Shown one piece after another: positions 18,127-27,815 of a stretch of DNA of 64,000 bases. The notes beneath the pieces were generated by a model. That model had not been told where the DNA came from. It saw only the letters and a program-made list of their open reading frames with translations, and made no database searches. Numbering within the stretch: position 1 is the first letter of the stretch; each line of letters starts with the position of its first letter. The position numbers and the translations under genes were made by a program. Source of the DNA: Gemmatimonadota bacterium. Its GTDB lineage: Bacteria; Gemmatimonadota; Gemmatimonadetes; Gemmatimonadales; GWC2-71-9. The DNA lies in the NCBI GenBank assembly GCA_016704275.1, contig JADJAK010000002.1, positions 186,001 through 250,000 of the forward strand, written 5' to 3'.

Positions 18127-18561
18127 ATGACCCTTCCCCCGTTGCTCGAGGCGCTGCAGGCGTGCCACCGTGCGCACCGCGCCCGGCTGGCCGCCCTGTT
18201 GGCCCCGCACGGACTCCATCCGGGGCAAGACACGCTGCTCGCGGTGGTCTGGGCCGAGCCAGGACTGCGTCAGGTGACACTCGCTGAGCGCCTCGGGGTG
18301 GAACCGGCCACGGTCTCCCGCGTCGTGGAGCGATTGGAGCGAGGCGGCCTGCTGGAGCGACGCCGTGACCCGCACGACGGACGACTCTGGCGCATTCATC
18401 CGACGCCCCGATCGCGGTTGCTCGAAGCGATGGTGCGCCGCAACTGGCGCGAGCTCGAGGACGCCATCGTGGCCTCGCTGGGCCCGACCGATGCGGAACA
18501 GCTGGGTCGCCTGCTGACGGCGACCGCCACCGCCCTCACGACACCGATCGAGCCCGCATGA
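18127..18561 (+). CDS. MarR-family transcriptional regulator
   Basis: 144 residues. Winged-helix core: LRQVTLAERLGVEPATVSRVVERLERGGLLERRRDPHDGR, with the MarR wing RRDPHDGR(L). A TATCTT -10 element lies at 18084-18089. The ATGA overlap with the GH3 glycosidase downstream shows coupling, and the HmuY/TonB pair is divergent. Either could be the regulated target. The ligand is unknown. Confidence 0.88.
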   Translation: MTLPPLLEALQACHRAHRARLAALLAPHGLHPGQDTLLAVVWAEPGLRQVTLAERLGVEPATVSRVVERLERGGLLERRRDPHDGRLWRIHPTPRSRLLEAMVRRNWRELEDAIVASLGPTDAEQLGRLLTATATALTTPIEPA

Positions 18562-21183
18562 GACGGATCGCCCTGCTGGTGGTGCTCCTCGCGGCACCGC
18601 TCGCCGCTCAGCAACCGCCGTATCGCGATGCTGCGCTGCCGACGGCCACGCGCGCCCGCGACTTGCTCGGACGGATGACACTGGAGGAGAAGTTCGGCCA
18701 GCTCTACATGCTGCCTGGCGACCTCGCCCCCGACAGCAGTCGCTTTCGCCATGGCCTCTTCGGCTTGCAGATCGCGGCGCGCGGTGATCGCGGTGATGCC
18801 GCCGCCCAGCTGCTGACGCGCAATGCCACCGGCTCGGCGCGCGACGTCGCCACGCGGCTCAACGCCACCCAGCGCTGGTTCCGCGAGCAGACCCGACTCG
18901 GCATCCCGATCATCCCCTTCGAGGAGGGACTGCACGGGCTGGTGCAGCAGGGCGCGACCGTCTTCCCGCAGGCGATCGGACTCGCCGCGACATGGGACAC
19001 GGTGCTCGTCGGACGGGTCGCCCAGGCAATTGCTGCCGAAGCGCGGAGTCGCGGCGTGCGCCAGATTCTCTCGCCGGTCCTGAACGTCGTCACCGACGTG
19101 CGGTGGGGCCGAGTCGAGGAGACGTACGGCGAGGATCCGTGGCTGACGTCACGACTCGGTGTTGCCTTCATCAAGCCGTTCGAGGCTGCCGGGGTCATCA
19201 CCACGCCGAAGCACTTTGCCGCCAACGTCGGCGATGGCGGGCGGGACAGCTACCCGATCCACTACGATCAGCGCTTCCTCGACGACGTGATCTACCCGCC
19301 GTTCCGCGCGGCATTCGCCGCCGGTGCCCGGAGTGCGATGGCTTCGTACAACTCCATCAGCGGCGCCCCGTCGACGGCCAATGCCGCGCTCCTCACCGAG
19401 ACACTCCGTCGACAGTGGGGCTTCGGCGGCTTCGTGATCGCCGATGCCGGCGGCACCGGCGGCGCCAACGTCCTGCACTTCACCGCGCGCGACTATCCGG
19501 ACGCGACCCGCCGCGCGATCACCGCCGGGCTCGACGTGATCTTCCAGACCTCGTGGGATCACGTCCCGCTCTTCTATCCCGCCTTCGCCAACGGCTCGAT
19601 CCCGACCGCCGCAATCGACAGCGCCGTGATCCGCGTCCTTCGCGCCAAGTTCGCCCTCGGACTCTTCGACTCGCCGTACGTCGATGTCGCCGAAGCCGAG
19701 CGGGTCGCGGCGTCGCCGGCGCATCGTGCGCTGGCCACCGAGGCGGCACGCGCCTCGATCACGTTGCTGCGGAACGTGCGCGGGACGCTGCCGCTCGACA
19801 GGAGCACGTTGCGCACCCTCGCCGTGATCGGCCCCGATGCGACCGAAGCGCGGTTCGGCGGCTACAGCGGGAGTGGGACGTCGCGCATCTCGATCCTCGA
19901 CGGCATTCGTGCGGCCGGTGGCGCGCGCGTCCGAGTCGATCATCTGGCCGGCCCCGGCCGTGCCATCGCCACGCACGTCACCGTCCCCGCGACGGCCCTG
20001 CCCGGTGGCCTGCAGGGCGAGTACTTCGACAACCCGGAGCTTCACCGGCGCACCACGCCTGGTCCGCCGCGACGCACAGATCGCCTTCGGTTGGACGCTC
20101 TTCGCGCCCGACACCTCGCTCGCCTGGGACTGGTATGGCGTGCGGTGGAGCGGCGCCCTGGTCGCTCCGGGGACCGGCACCGTCCAGCTCGGCATCGAAG
20201 GCAACGACGGCTACCGGCTCTGGCTCGACGATCGCCTGCTGATCGACAAGTCGCAGCCCGCCTCGTACGCCACGACCACGACTCGCGTCCGGATGGCGCG
20301 CGGGCAGCGCTTCCGGCTGCGGATTGAATACGCCGAGCGCGCCGGCAACGGTCGCATCCGTCTGGTGTGGAATGCGGGCGTGCATGACGACTCCGCCGAG
20401 CGGATTGCGGAGGCCGTGGCGCTCGCCAGGCGCAGTGATGCGGTCGTCGTGGTCGCGGGCATCGAGGAGGGCGAGTTCCGCGACCGCGCCTCATTGGCAC
20501 TGCCCGGCGCACAGGAGGCGCTCATCCGCGCCGTCGCCGCGACCGGACGACCGGTGACGGTGGTCGTGGTGGGTGGCAGCGCCGTGACGATGCGGCCATG
20601 GATCGATCGGGTCGGGGCCGTCGTGAACGCGTGGTACCCCGGCGAGACCGGTGGCACTGCGGTGGGCGAGGTGCTCTTCGGCGACGTCAACCCCGCCGGC
20701 CGCCTGCCCTTCACGGTGCCGCAGAGTGAGGGCCAGCTGCCGCTTCCCTACCTGCATCTCCCCACCGGCCGCGGTGACGACTACGCCGATCTCTCCGGCC
20801 AGCCGCTCTTTCCGTTCGGGCACGGCCTGAGCTACACCACGTTCGAGTACAGCGCGCTGCAGATCGTGCCGCTCGGCGCGGCGCGGTTCGACGTCCGCGC
20901 GACGATTCGCAACAGCGGTGGTCGCGCCGGCGACGAGGTGGTGCAGCTCTACCTGCGCGACGAACTCGCGTCGGTGGCGCAACCGGTGATCGCCCTGAAG
21001 GGATTCCAGCGCATCCACTTGGCGGCCGGAGAGTCACGCGCCGTGCGCTTTCGTCTCGACTCGACGCAGCTGGCCCTCACCGATACCCTGGGGCGGCGGA
21101 TCGTGGAGCCGGGGAGCTTTCGTGTGATGGTGGGGGCGTCGTCCAAGGACCTGCGACTGCGAGGGGTCTTCCGGGTCGAGTAG
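18558..21183 (+). CDS. Glycoside hydrolase family 3 enzyme with inserted PA14 domain (one-base frameshift)
   Basis: About 874 residues when joined. Signal peptide ends LAAQQ. The GH3 N-terminal barrel carries MTLEEKFGQLYMLPGD, SPVLNVVTDVRWGRVEETYGEDP, TPKHFAAN and the nucleophile Asp in GFVIADAGGTGG. The C-terminal alpha/beta domain carries GIEEGEFRDRASLALPGAQ and AWYPGETGGTAVGEVLFGDVNPAGRLP, with a fibronectin III-like end. A PA14 sugar-binding domain (LQGEYFDN..., GNDGYRLWLDDRLL) is inserted between them. At about 20050 the frame changes; deleting one base in CGGCGC restores LHR-APRLVRRDAQIAFGW. Likely an exported beta-glucosidase or beta-xylosidase. Starts 4 bp inside the MarR gene. Confidence 0.85.
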
Positions 21184-21187
21184 TCGG

Positions 21188-22465
21188 CTACTCGCCCAGC
21201 TTGCCGATCGCTTCGTTCCATCCGCCAATCACCGGCCCGCCGAGGGGCGGCCGAGCGCTGTTGGCGTCCCAGCCGAAGAGCAGCTTGCAGGCCTCGCCGC
21301 AGACGGCACCCTGGCAACTGCCCATGCCGACCCGCGTCCACAGCTTGGCTTGCCGAGCAGACCACGTGGGATCCACCGCCCCGACCGGGACGTCCTCGCA
21401 ACGGCAGAGGATCGTGTCGGGCGCCGCGAGATGGCGCAATTCCTCGCGCGGCGCCACGGCCCGCGCCAGCGCCGCGGCGAACCGCCGACCGGCATCGCGC
21501 TGCTGCACGAGCTTCGTCTCGCGCGCGCCGCGCTCGTCGCCCGCGGCCGCCCGACCGGCGATCTCGCCTTCGGCGCGCGCCGCAGCATCACCCGCCACGC
21601 CGGTACACTCGCCGACCGCCTGCACCCATGGCACCGAGGTGTGCTGCGTCTCGTCCACGCGAATGGCGTCGCCATCGAGGGCACAGCCGAGCAGCCGCGC
21701 GAGTTCGGTGTTGGGGGCCAGACCGCACGCGGTCGCCAGCCAATCGCAGGGGAGACGCCGCTCCCTGCCACCGACGGAAAGCACCACCTCGCGGACCCGA
21801 TCGTCGCCCTCTGCGCGCAGCACCCAGCTCCCCGTCCGGAAGGCCGCACCGAGGGTCGCCCACCGATACTGCGCGGCGAGGAGGAGCTTCTCGGGATCGT
21901 TCATGACCGCGCCCACGAAGCGGAGGAGCTGGCCGCGGGAGGCCTGCTCCGCGATGAGACCGAGCCGCGCGCCGGCCTTGATCGCGGTGGCGGCGACCGG
22001 CCAGAGCAGTGGACCACTCCCGGCCACGACGACGCGGGTCCCCGTCAACGACAGGCCGCTCTTGATCAATGCCTGCAATCCACCGACACCGGTGACGCCA
22101 GGGAGTGTCCAGCCCGGGAAGGGAACGAAGCGCTCGACCGCACCGGTGGCCAGGATCAGCTGCTCGGCGCGCTGCACATCCACCCGGCCGCGGAAGTCGA
22201 CGACGAGTTCGTTCGCGGACGGAGCGTCGATCACCCTCGCCTCGCTCGCCACGGTGACCCGAGCGGCCCGAACACGATCGAGCAATTGCAGCGCGGCGAC
22301 CGGCAGCTCCGCCGCCCGCCGATGGCGCCAGATCTGGCCGCCGAGCGCGCGTCCCTGATCGATCAGCAAGACCTGCTTGCCGCCTTCCGCTGCCGCGGCC
22401 GCCGCCGCGAGTCCGGCGGGGCCACCACCGACCACGACCACGTCCATCGCCCGGCGGCGGGTCAC
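21188..22465 (-). CDS. FAD-dependent oxidoreductase, D-hydroxyproline dehydrogenase large (HcnB/SoxA-like) subunit
   Basis: 425 residues. FAD-binding MDVVVVGGGPAGLAAAAAA, an NAD(P)H-type internal Rossmann segment VVVAGSGPLLWPVAA, and a C-terminal BFD-like [2Fe-2S] domain with CRCEDVPVGAVD and GMGSCQGAVCG. This architecture is that of the alpha subunit of multi-subunit amino-acid dehydrogenases such as D-hydroxyproline dehydrogenase. Its GTG start overlaps the TGA of the ferredoxin-like gene (GTGA). An ATG at 22447 is an alternative start. It is the last gene of the hydroxyproline operon and acts with the two genes upstream. Confidence 0.82.
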   Translation of the reverse strand: MTRRRAMDVVVVGGGPAGLAAAAAAAEGGKQVLLIDQGRALGGQIWRHRRAAELPVAALQLLDRVRAARVTVASEARVIDAPSANELVVDFRGRVDVQRAEQLILATGAVERFVPFPGWTLPGVTGVGGLQALIKSGLSLTGTRVVVAGSGPLLWPVAATAIKAGARLGLIAEQASRGQLLRFVGAVMNDPEKLLLAAQYRWATLGAAFRTGSWVLRAEGDDRVREVVLSVGGRERRLPCDWLATACGLAPNTELARLLGCALDGDAIRVDETQHTSVPWVQAVGECTGVAGDAAARAEGEIAGRAAAGDERGARETKLVQQRDAGRRFAAALARAVAPREELRHLAAPDTILCRCEDVPVGAVDPTWSARQAKLWTRVGMGSCQGAVCGEACKLLFGWDANSARPPLGGPVIGGWNEAIGKLGE

Positions 22466-22710
22466 GAGGCCGTCTCGACGCGCATGCCGTCGCGCACGCC
22501 GACCAGGCAACTGCGCACTTCCGTCGTCCCATCGATCCGCACCCGACACTCGTGACAACTCCCCATCCCGCAGATGGGGGCACGCGGCGCGCCGTGCTGA
22601 TCGCGACGAAACGCGGTGATCCCGAGGCCAAGCAATGCCGCGGCGACCGTGGCGGAGGCGCTGACCCGGCGCGGCACGCCGTTGACGAGGATGGTGACGT
22701 CGTCGGTCAT
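22462..22710 (-). CDS. (2Fe-2S)-binding small subunit of D-hydroxyproline dehydrogenase
   Basis: 82 residues with the ferredoxin-like cysteine pattern C-x4-C-x2-C-x12-C: CGMGSCHEC and then Cys68. The small gamma subunits of HcnABC-type dehydrogenases have this size and pattern. ATGA overlap with the upstream oxidase gene and GTGA overlap with the downstream subunit place it in one translation-coupled complex. Confidence 0.83.
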   Translation of the reverse strand: MTDDVTILVNGVPRRVSASATVAAALLGLGITAFRRDQHGAPRAPICGMGSCHECRVRIDGTTEVRSCLVGVRDGMRVETAS

Positions 22711-23843
22711 GCCGCCGCCTCGAGCGCGGGCATCGATCGGTCGGGACGAAACGGCGCGGGATCGACCGGCGGCGTGGTCCCGAGCAATCCCGCCACGATC
22801 AGGTCGGCGGTGCCCGGTGCCATGGTGATGCCGAGGCCTTCGTGCCCTGCCGCGATCCAGACGCCGGGGATCGCGGGCCACGGACCGATCAGCGGCAGCT
22901 TGTCCGCGGTGGCCGGGCGGAAGCCGACCCAGGTGCGCAGGGCGCGCAGCTGCGCCAGGCCGGGGAGATAGTCGGTGGCACGGGCGAGCATCGCGTGGAC
23001 CAGCGGCCGGTTGATGGTCGGGTCGGTGCCCACGAGTTCACGTGAGGAGCCGATGAGCAGTTGGCCGTTTCGACGCGGCTGCACATTGAACGCGACCGAG
23101 GCGCCCCCGAAGGAATGGGCGGAGTGCAGATAGCCGAGTTCGACGAGTTGGTGATGGACCGTGCCGGGGCGTCGATCGGTGATCACCAGATGACCACGGC
23201 GTGGCACGATTGGAAGCCCGGGCACCAGCGCGGGACTCTCGACGCCGGCGGCCACCACGATGGCGCCGGCATGCAGCACCTCACCAGTGGCGAGCGTCAC
23301 GCGGCCGGTGGCGATGGCCTGCACCCGCGAGGGCGCGAGCACGACGGCACCGAGCGCCACAGCCAGGCGGAGCAATTCGCGCGCGATGGTGGGTGGATAG
23401 CAGACCGCGTCGTCGCGAACGAGCAGGGCGCCGGCTAACCCATGCCGAAGCGCTGGCTCCTCGCGCTGCAACTGGGCGGCGGTCAGCAGCTCCGCATGCA
23501 CCCCTGCCCCGCCATAGCCGGCGATCCGGTCTGCAGCACCCTGGAGCTCGGCGTCGTCGGCCGCGATCCACAGGGTCCCACAGCGATCCTGCTCGGCATC
23601 GGGCGGCAGCGTTTCGGCGAGGGTGTGCCATCGCCGCCGCGAATGCGCCGTGAGGGCGAGTTGCGCGGGGGAGTCGTCCATCACCACGAGGTGCCCCATC
23701 GCCGCCCCGGTGCTGCCACTCCCCGCGAAGGCCCCTTCGACAAGTGTGACGCGTGCCCCGGCTTCCGCCAACGCCAATGCCGTGGCGGTGCCGACGAGAC
23801 CGGCGCCGATCACGATCACATCAGGCGCCGGCGCCGTGCTCAC
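22707..23843 (-). CDS. DadA-like FAD oxidoreductase, D-hydroxyproline dehydrogenase catalytic subunit
   Basis: 378 residues of the D-amino-acid oxidase (DAO) fold. N-terminal VIVIGAGLVGTATALALAEAG binds FAD, with GSTGAAMGHL and a C-terminal GFRPATADKLPLIGP, AAGHEGLGITMAPGTA, which close the FAD site. By operon context it oxidises cis-4-hydroxy-D-proline to 1-pyrroline-4-hydroxy-2-carboxylate, passing electrons to the Fe-S subunits. The GTG start overlaps the TGA of the epimerase gene. Confidence 0.85.
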   Translation of the reverse strand: MSTAPAPDVIVIGAGLVGTATALALAEAGARVTLVEGAFAGSGSTGAAMGHLVVMDDSPAQLALTAHSRRRWHTLAETLPPDAEQDRCGTLWIAADDAELQGAADRIAGYGGAGVHAELLTAAQLQREEPALRHGLAGALLVRDDAVCYPPTIARELLRLAVALGAVVLAPSRVQAIATGRVTLATGEVLHAGAIVVAAGVESPALVPGLPIVPRRGHLVITDRRPGTVHHQLVELGYLHSAHSFGGASVAFNVQPRRNGQLLIGSSRELVGTDPTINRPLVHAMLARATDYLPGLAQLRALRTWVGFRPATADKLPLIGPWPAIPGVWIAAGHEGLGITMAPGTADLIVAGLLGTTPPVDPAPFRPDRSMPALEAAA

Positions 23844-24784
23844 GCGAGGCCGAGGCGGAACGGGTCGGCCGGGTCGAAGCGGAGCGTGCTGCTCGCCGTG
23901 ACGAAGGCGTTGCCGCGGATGAAGGGAATCAAGGCGTCGCCCTCGCGTTCGACCCATCCGACGAAGCGGGAGCCGACGATGCTCTCCTGCCGCCACGGCA
24001 TGCCGGGCTCGAGCATCCCGTGCGCCACCAGCGCCGCCATCTTCGCGGAAGTCCCGGTTCCGCACGGCGATCGATCGTACGCGGCCCCAGGACAGAGGAC
24101 GAAGTTGCGCGAGTCGGCGTCGGCACGTTGCGGTGGGCCGAAGAGCTCGACGTGATCGATCAGCGCGCCATCGGCACCGGTGATGCCGGCCGCAATGAGC
24201 GCGTCACGAATGGCGGTCGTCGCCTGCAACAGCGCGGCGCGGTTCGCCAACTCGAGCGTCGGTGCGGCAATGGAGGTCAGGAAGAACCAGTTGCCGCCCC
24301 ACGCCACGTCGCCAGTGACGCGCCCGAGGCCAGGAACCTCCACCGACACGTCAGAGCGGTGGCAGTACGACGGCACGTTGCGGATGGTCACCTCGCCGTC
24401 CTCGGCCAGCACGGCACTGACCGGGCCCACTGGCGTGTCGAGATGGACGGTGCCTGGGGTGATGCGCCCCAGGAACTGCAGCGTGCGCACGACGCCGATG
24501 AGGCCGTGGCCGCACATCCCGAGATAGTCGACGTCATTGAAGAAGACGACGCCCGCGACGGCGTCGGGCCGCACGGGCGGCGTCAACAGCGCGCCAACCA
24601 CCGCCTCGTGCCCACGCGGCTCGAGGACCACCGCGCGGCGCAAATGATCCTGCGTGGCGCGCATCGCGTCGCGACGCGCCGCCATCGTCTCGCCCGCGGG
24701 CTGCGGCCAGCCACTCACCACGACGCGCGTCGGCTCTCCCTCGGTGTGGGAGTCCACCACCTCGATGGTGAGCGGCAGCGTCAC
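23840..24784 (-). CDS. lhpA: 4-hydroxyproline 2-epimerase (proline racemase family)
   Basis: 314 residues. Proline racemase-fold enzyme with both catalytic cysteines: YLGMCGHGLIG and SPCGTGTSA. Having two Cys residues indicates racemase or epimerase chemistry rather than the Thr-containing hydroxyproline dehydratase. N-terminal VVDSHTEGEPTRVV is typical. It converts trans-4-hydroxy-L-proline to cis-4-hydroxy-D-proline, the first step of the pathway. The GTG start overlaps the TGA of the deaminase gene. Confidence 0.92.
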   Translation of the reverse strand: MTLPLTIEVVDSHTEGEPTRVVVSGWPQPAGETMAARRDAMRATQDHLRRAVVLEPRGHEAVVGALLTPPVRPDAVAGVVFFNDVDYLGMCGHGLIGVVRTLQFLGRITPGTVHLDTPVGPVSAVLAEDGEVTIRNVPSYCHRSDVSVEVPGLGRVTGDVAWGGNWFFLTSIAAPTLELANRAALLQATTAIRDALIAAGITGADGALIDHVELFGPPQRADADSRNFVLCPGAAYDRSPCGTGTSAKMAALVAHGMLEPGMPWRQESIVGSRFVGWVEREGDALIPFIRGNAFVTASSTLRFDPADPFRLGLA

Positions 24785-25695
24785 GACGCGGCCACCGGCC
24801 GGCTGCCGAGCGCCTGCCCGATCACGGCCATCGCCATCTCGCGCTCGGCCCCCTCGACCACACGACGCGGCGCGCGCACCCGCTCGTCGCCGAGGCCGAC
24901 TTCCTGCTGGACCAACTTGATCAGCTGCACGAACTTCGGCACGGTGTCCATCCGGAGCAGCGGGAGGAACCAATCATACAGCTTCCGCGCCTCCGCCACC
25001 CGCCCGGCCGCCGCGTGCTCGAAGAGGAGCACCGATTCGTCGGGGAGGGCGTTGACCAGGCCGGCGACCCAGCCGCGGGCCCCCGCGGCGACGCCTTCGA
25101 GCAGGGCATCATCGAGACCGACGAACAGCGCGAGCCGATCGCCGAGCAGCGCCCGGAGCGCCGTGATGCGCCGCACGTCGCCACTGGAGTCCTTGATGGC
25201 ATGCAGGTTGGCGTGCTCGCAGAGCTGGCGGACATGCTCGGGGATGAAGTCGGTGCCGTAGGCAATCGGGTTGTTGTAGAGCATGCAGGAGAGCGGCGTG
25301 GCGGTGATGATCGCCGAGACATGGGCGCGCATCTCGGGCCAATCACCCTGATAGACGTACGGCGGCAACACCATCAGCCCGTTGCACCCGGCTCCTGCCG
25401 CGGCGCGCGCCAACGACACCGCTTCGTCGGTGCTCAGCGACGAGATGCCCGCCACGACGGGGACGCGATCGCCGACGGAGGCGACCAGGGTGCGCAACAC
25501 CTCGACCTTCTCGTCGAAGGTCAGCGTTGCTCCCTCGCCGAGCGAGCCGAGCGCCACGATCCCGCGGCAGCCGGAGGCGATCAGGCGGCGCGCGTGGCCG
25601 CTGAGGAAGCCGTGGTCGACCTTGCCGTCCGGTCCGAACGGGGTGGTGATCGCGGGGAAGACTCCGTGCCACTGCTGGGCGGTCATCGACGACAT
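24781..25695 (-). CDS. lhpC: Dihydrodipicolinate synthase-family deaminase (1-pyrroline-4-hydroxy-2-carboxylate deaminase)
   Basis: 304 residues. DapA-fold: GVFPAITTPF, GCRGIVALGSLGEGATL, LYNNPIAYGTDF with the conserved Tyr, and HAIKDSSGDVRR with the Schiff-base Lys. On sequence alone it is a DHDPS/NAL family lyase. Its place between hydroxyproline epimerase and a semialdehyde dehydrogenase makes it the deaminase that yields 2-oxoglutarate semialdehyde. It overlaps the epimerase by 4 bp and lies 11 bp after the aldehyde dehydrogenase stop. Confidence 0.87.
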   Translation of the reverse strand: MSSMTAQQWHGVFPAITTPFGPDGKVDHGFLSGHARRLIASGCRGIVALGSLGEGATLTFDEKVEVLRTLVASVGDRVPVVAGISSLSTDEAVSLARAAAGAGCNGLMVLPPYVYQGDWPEMRAHVSAIITATPLSCMLYNNPIAYGTDFIPEHVRQLCEHANLHAIKDSSGDVRRITALRALLGDRLALFVGLDDALLEGVAAGARGWVAGLVNALPDESVLLFEHAAAGRVAEARKLYDWFLPLLRMDTVPKFVQLIKLVQQEVGLGDERVRAPRRVVEGAEREMAMAVIGQALGSRPVAAS

Positions 25696-25706
25696 GGTGG
25701 TTCCTC

Positions 25707-27146
25707 TCAGGCGTGAATCTGAATGGTGCGGATTTCGGTGTAGAAGTCGCGTGCGGCGCGGCCCTGCTCCCTGCTCCCCGACGACGACCCCTTCAGTCCC
25801 CCGAAGGGAGCGTGCGGGTCGACGCCGGTGGTATCGCCGTTGACGCGAACGAGGCCGACTTCGATCCGGCGGAGATACTGCATCGCGCTGCCGAGGTCGC
25901 GCGTGAAGAGCGACGCCGACAGGCCGTAGGGCGTCTCGTTGGCCATCACGAGGGCGTGCTCGAGGTCATCGGCGACGAGCAGGCCGAGGACGGGGCCGAA
26001 GAGTTCCCGCTGCGCCAGCGGATGCGCGGTCCCCTCAAAGCGCACAATGCGGGGCGCAAACCAATGGCCGTGTGCGTACGCCGCGTCGTCCGGCAGCGTG
26101 CCACCGGCCAGCACCTCGGCCGGGTCTGCCGCGAGCGCGGCGAGCACGCGATCGCGGGCCGCGGCGGTGATCATCGGGCCGACCGCGCATGCCACGTCCG
26201 TTGCGGGGCCGAGCGGAAGCGCCGCCATCGCTGCGCGCAGCTTCTCGAGGAACGGCTCGACCACCCGGCGATCGACGATGACGCGTGAGGTGGCGGTGCA
26301 CTTCTGGCCCGCGTACCGCATCGCGCCGGCCGCCGTGAGCGAAGCTGCGCGGTCGAGATCGCCGTCGGCGGCGACGATCACCACATTCTTGCCGCCCATC
26401 TCGGTTTGCGTCCGCACGTTGCGTTCGGCGCCGATCGCGGCGACGCGCGCACCGACAGCCGCCGACCCCGTGAACGAGATGCCGCGGACGCCATCCTGCC
26501 GCAGCAGCGCCTCGCCGGTGGTGCCGTCGCCCGGCAGCACATTGAAGACACCGGCCGGCAACCCCGCCGCCAGCGCCGTCTCGGCGAGCGCGTGCGCGAC
26601 GCCGCTGGCATGCTCCGACGGCTTGAGGAGCACGGGATTGCCGAAGGCGATCGCCGGGGCCGCCTTCCAGAGCGGGATGGCCAGCGGGAAGTTCCATGGG
26701 GTGATCAACGCCACCGGACCGAGCGGATCGCGCACGGTGAACTGCAGCGCATCCGCGGCCTGCGACGGGATGACCTCGCCGCTCTCGCGGACCGCCTCGC
26801 CGGCGTAGTAGCGGCAGATCACCACGGCGCGCCCCACCTCACCGCGTGCCTCACCGATCGGCTTGCCAACTTCGCGCGTGATGGCCTGCGCCAGCGTCTC
26901 GGCGCGAGCCGCAATCGCCTCGCCCCAGGCGTAGAGCCGATCCGCACGCGCCGGGCCCGTGGTGGCGCGCCAGCCGGGTGCGGCCGCGGACGCCGCCGCA
27001 ACGGCATCGGCGACTTCCGCAGTGGAGGTCGGCACGAAGCGGCTCGCCACGTCGCGCGTGTCGGAGGGATTCAGCTGGTCGCGGACGGTGGTGCCGGCTT
27101 GTGCGTGGAAGTGGCCGGCGACGAATCGCGGGATGAGCTCAGACAT
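25707..27146 (-). CDS. 2-oxoglutarate semialdehyde dehydrogenase (aldehyde dehydrogenase family)
   Basis: 479 residues. NAD(P)-aldehyde dehydrogenase with TPWNFPLAIPLWK, FTGSAAVG, general base Glu in EMGGKN and nucleophile Cys in GQKCTATSR. The C-terminal end has PFGGLKGSSSGSREQG. In this operon it would oxidise 2-oxoglutarate semialdehyde to 2-oxoglutarate, the final pathway step (LhpG role). Succinate semialdehyde could be an alternative substrate. The ATG overlaps the regulator stop by one base. Confidence 0.88.
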   Translation of the reverse strand: MSELIPRFVAGHFHAQAGTTVRDQLNPSDTRDVASRFVPTSTAEVADAVAAASAAAPGWRATTGPARADRLYAWGEAIAARAETLAQAITREVGKPIGEARGEVGRAVVICRYYAGEAVRESGEVIPSQAADALQFTVRDPLGPVALITPWNFPLAIPLWKAAPAIAFGNPVLLKPSEHASGVAHALAETALAAGLPAGVFNVLPGDGTTGEALLRQDGVRGISFTGSAAVGARVAAIGAERNVRTQTEMGGKNVVIVAADGDLDRAASLTAAGAMRYAGQKCTATSRVIVDRRVVEPFLEKLRAAMAALPLGPATDVACAVGPMITAAARDRVLAALAADPAEVLAGGTLPDDAAYAHGHWFAPRIVRFEGTAHPLAQRELFGPVLGLLVADDLEHALVMANETPYGLSASLFTRDLGSAMQYLRRIEVGLVRVNGDTTGVDPHAPFGGLKGSSSGSREQGRAARDFYTEIRTIQIHA

Positions 27147-27814
27147 CAGGAGGACTCCGCATGGCGGTGACGGGCGAGCGCATCGGTGAGCGCGGCGCCG
27201 GCGCCGAGAATGTGATCGCGCACGAGGCGAACGGTGCGCACCGTGTCGCGCGCGCGAGCGGCGGCGAGGATCGCACGGTGTTCGCGCACGGCGCGCGCGG
27301 TGCCACGGGTGAGCACCAACTGCAACCGGAGGTAGCGATCACACTGCGCGTGCAGGCGATGGATGACCTCGATCGTCCGGGGGCGGCCGGCCGGCGCGTA
27401 GAGCGCCAGGTGGAAGGCGCGATTGGCCTCGCCCCAGGCCGCGGTGTTGGCACTCGCGACGGCATGCTCGAAGGCGACGGCGTGGTGTCGCAGCAAGGCA
27501 TCGTCGGCCGCGGTGAGGTGCGGCACGGCGCGCCGCGTCAGGTCGGCCTCCAGCAAGGCGCGCAACTCGAAGAGTTCGGCCACCTCGCCGGCGGGGAGCG
27601 AGGCGACGACGGCGCCGCGATGGGCCGAGAGGGTCACCAACCCCTCGGCCTCCAACCGGAGCAGCCCTTCCCGCAGCGGAATCCGGCTCACGCCGAGCTC
27701 GGCGGCGAGGGCGGCCTGCCGCAGCGGCGTCCCGGCCGGATACACCCCGTCGAGGATCCGCTCGCGGAGGGCGTCGGCGGTGGCGTCGGTCAGGGTGCGG
27801 CGGGGGATGGACAT
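27146..27814 (-). CDS. GntR-family (FCD subfamily) regulator of the hydroxyproline operon
   Basis: 222 residues. An N-terminal GntR winged helix (RILDGVYPAGTPLRQAALAAELGVSRIPLREGLLRLEAEGLV) is followed by an all-helical FCD domain (LFELRALLEADLTRRAVPHL, FHLALYAPAGRPRTIEVIHRL, EHRAILAAARARD) with metal-binding Asp and His. The ATG at 27814 is chosen; the TTG at 27826 would place the operator palindrome inside the coding region. It is the first gene of the operon, with the target palindrome one base before its start, so negative autoregulation relieved by a pathway metabolite is likely. Confidence 0.88.
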   Translation of the reverse strand: MSIPRRTLTDATADALRERILDGVYPAGTPLRQAALAAELGVSRIPLREGLLRLEAEGLVTLSAHRGAVVASLPAGEVAELFELRALLEADLTRRAVPHLTAADDALLRHHAVAFEHAVASANTAAWGEANRAFHLALYAPAGRPRTIEVIHRLHAQCDRYLRLQLVLTRGTARAVREHRAILAAARARDTVRTVRLVRDHILGAGAALTDALARHRHAESS

Positions 27815-27815
27815 G

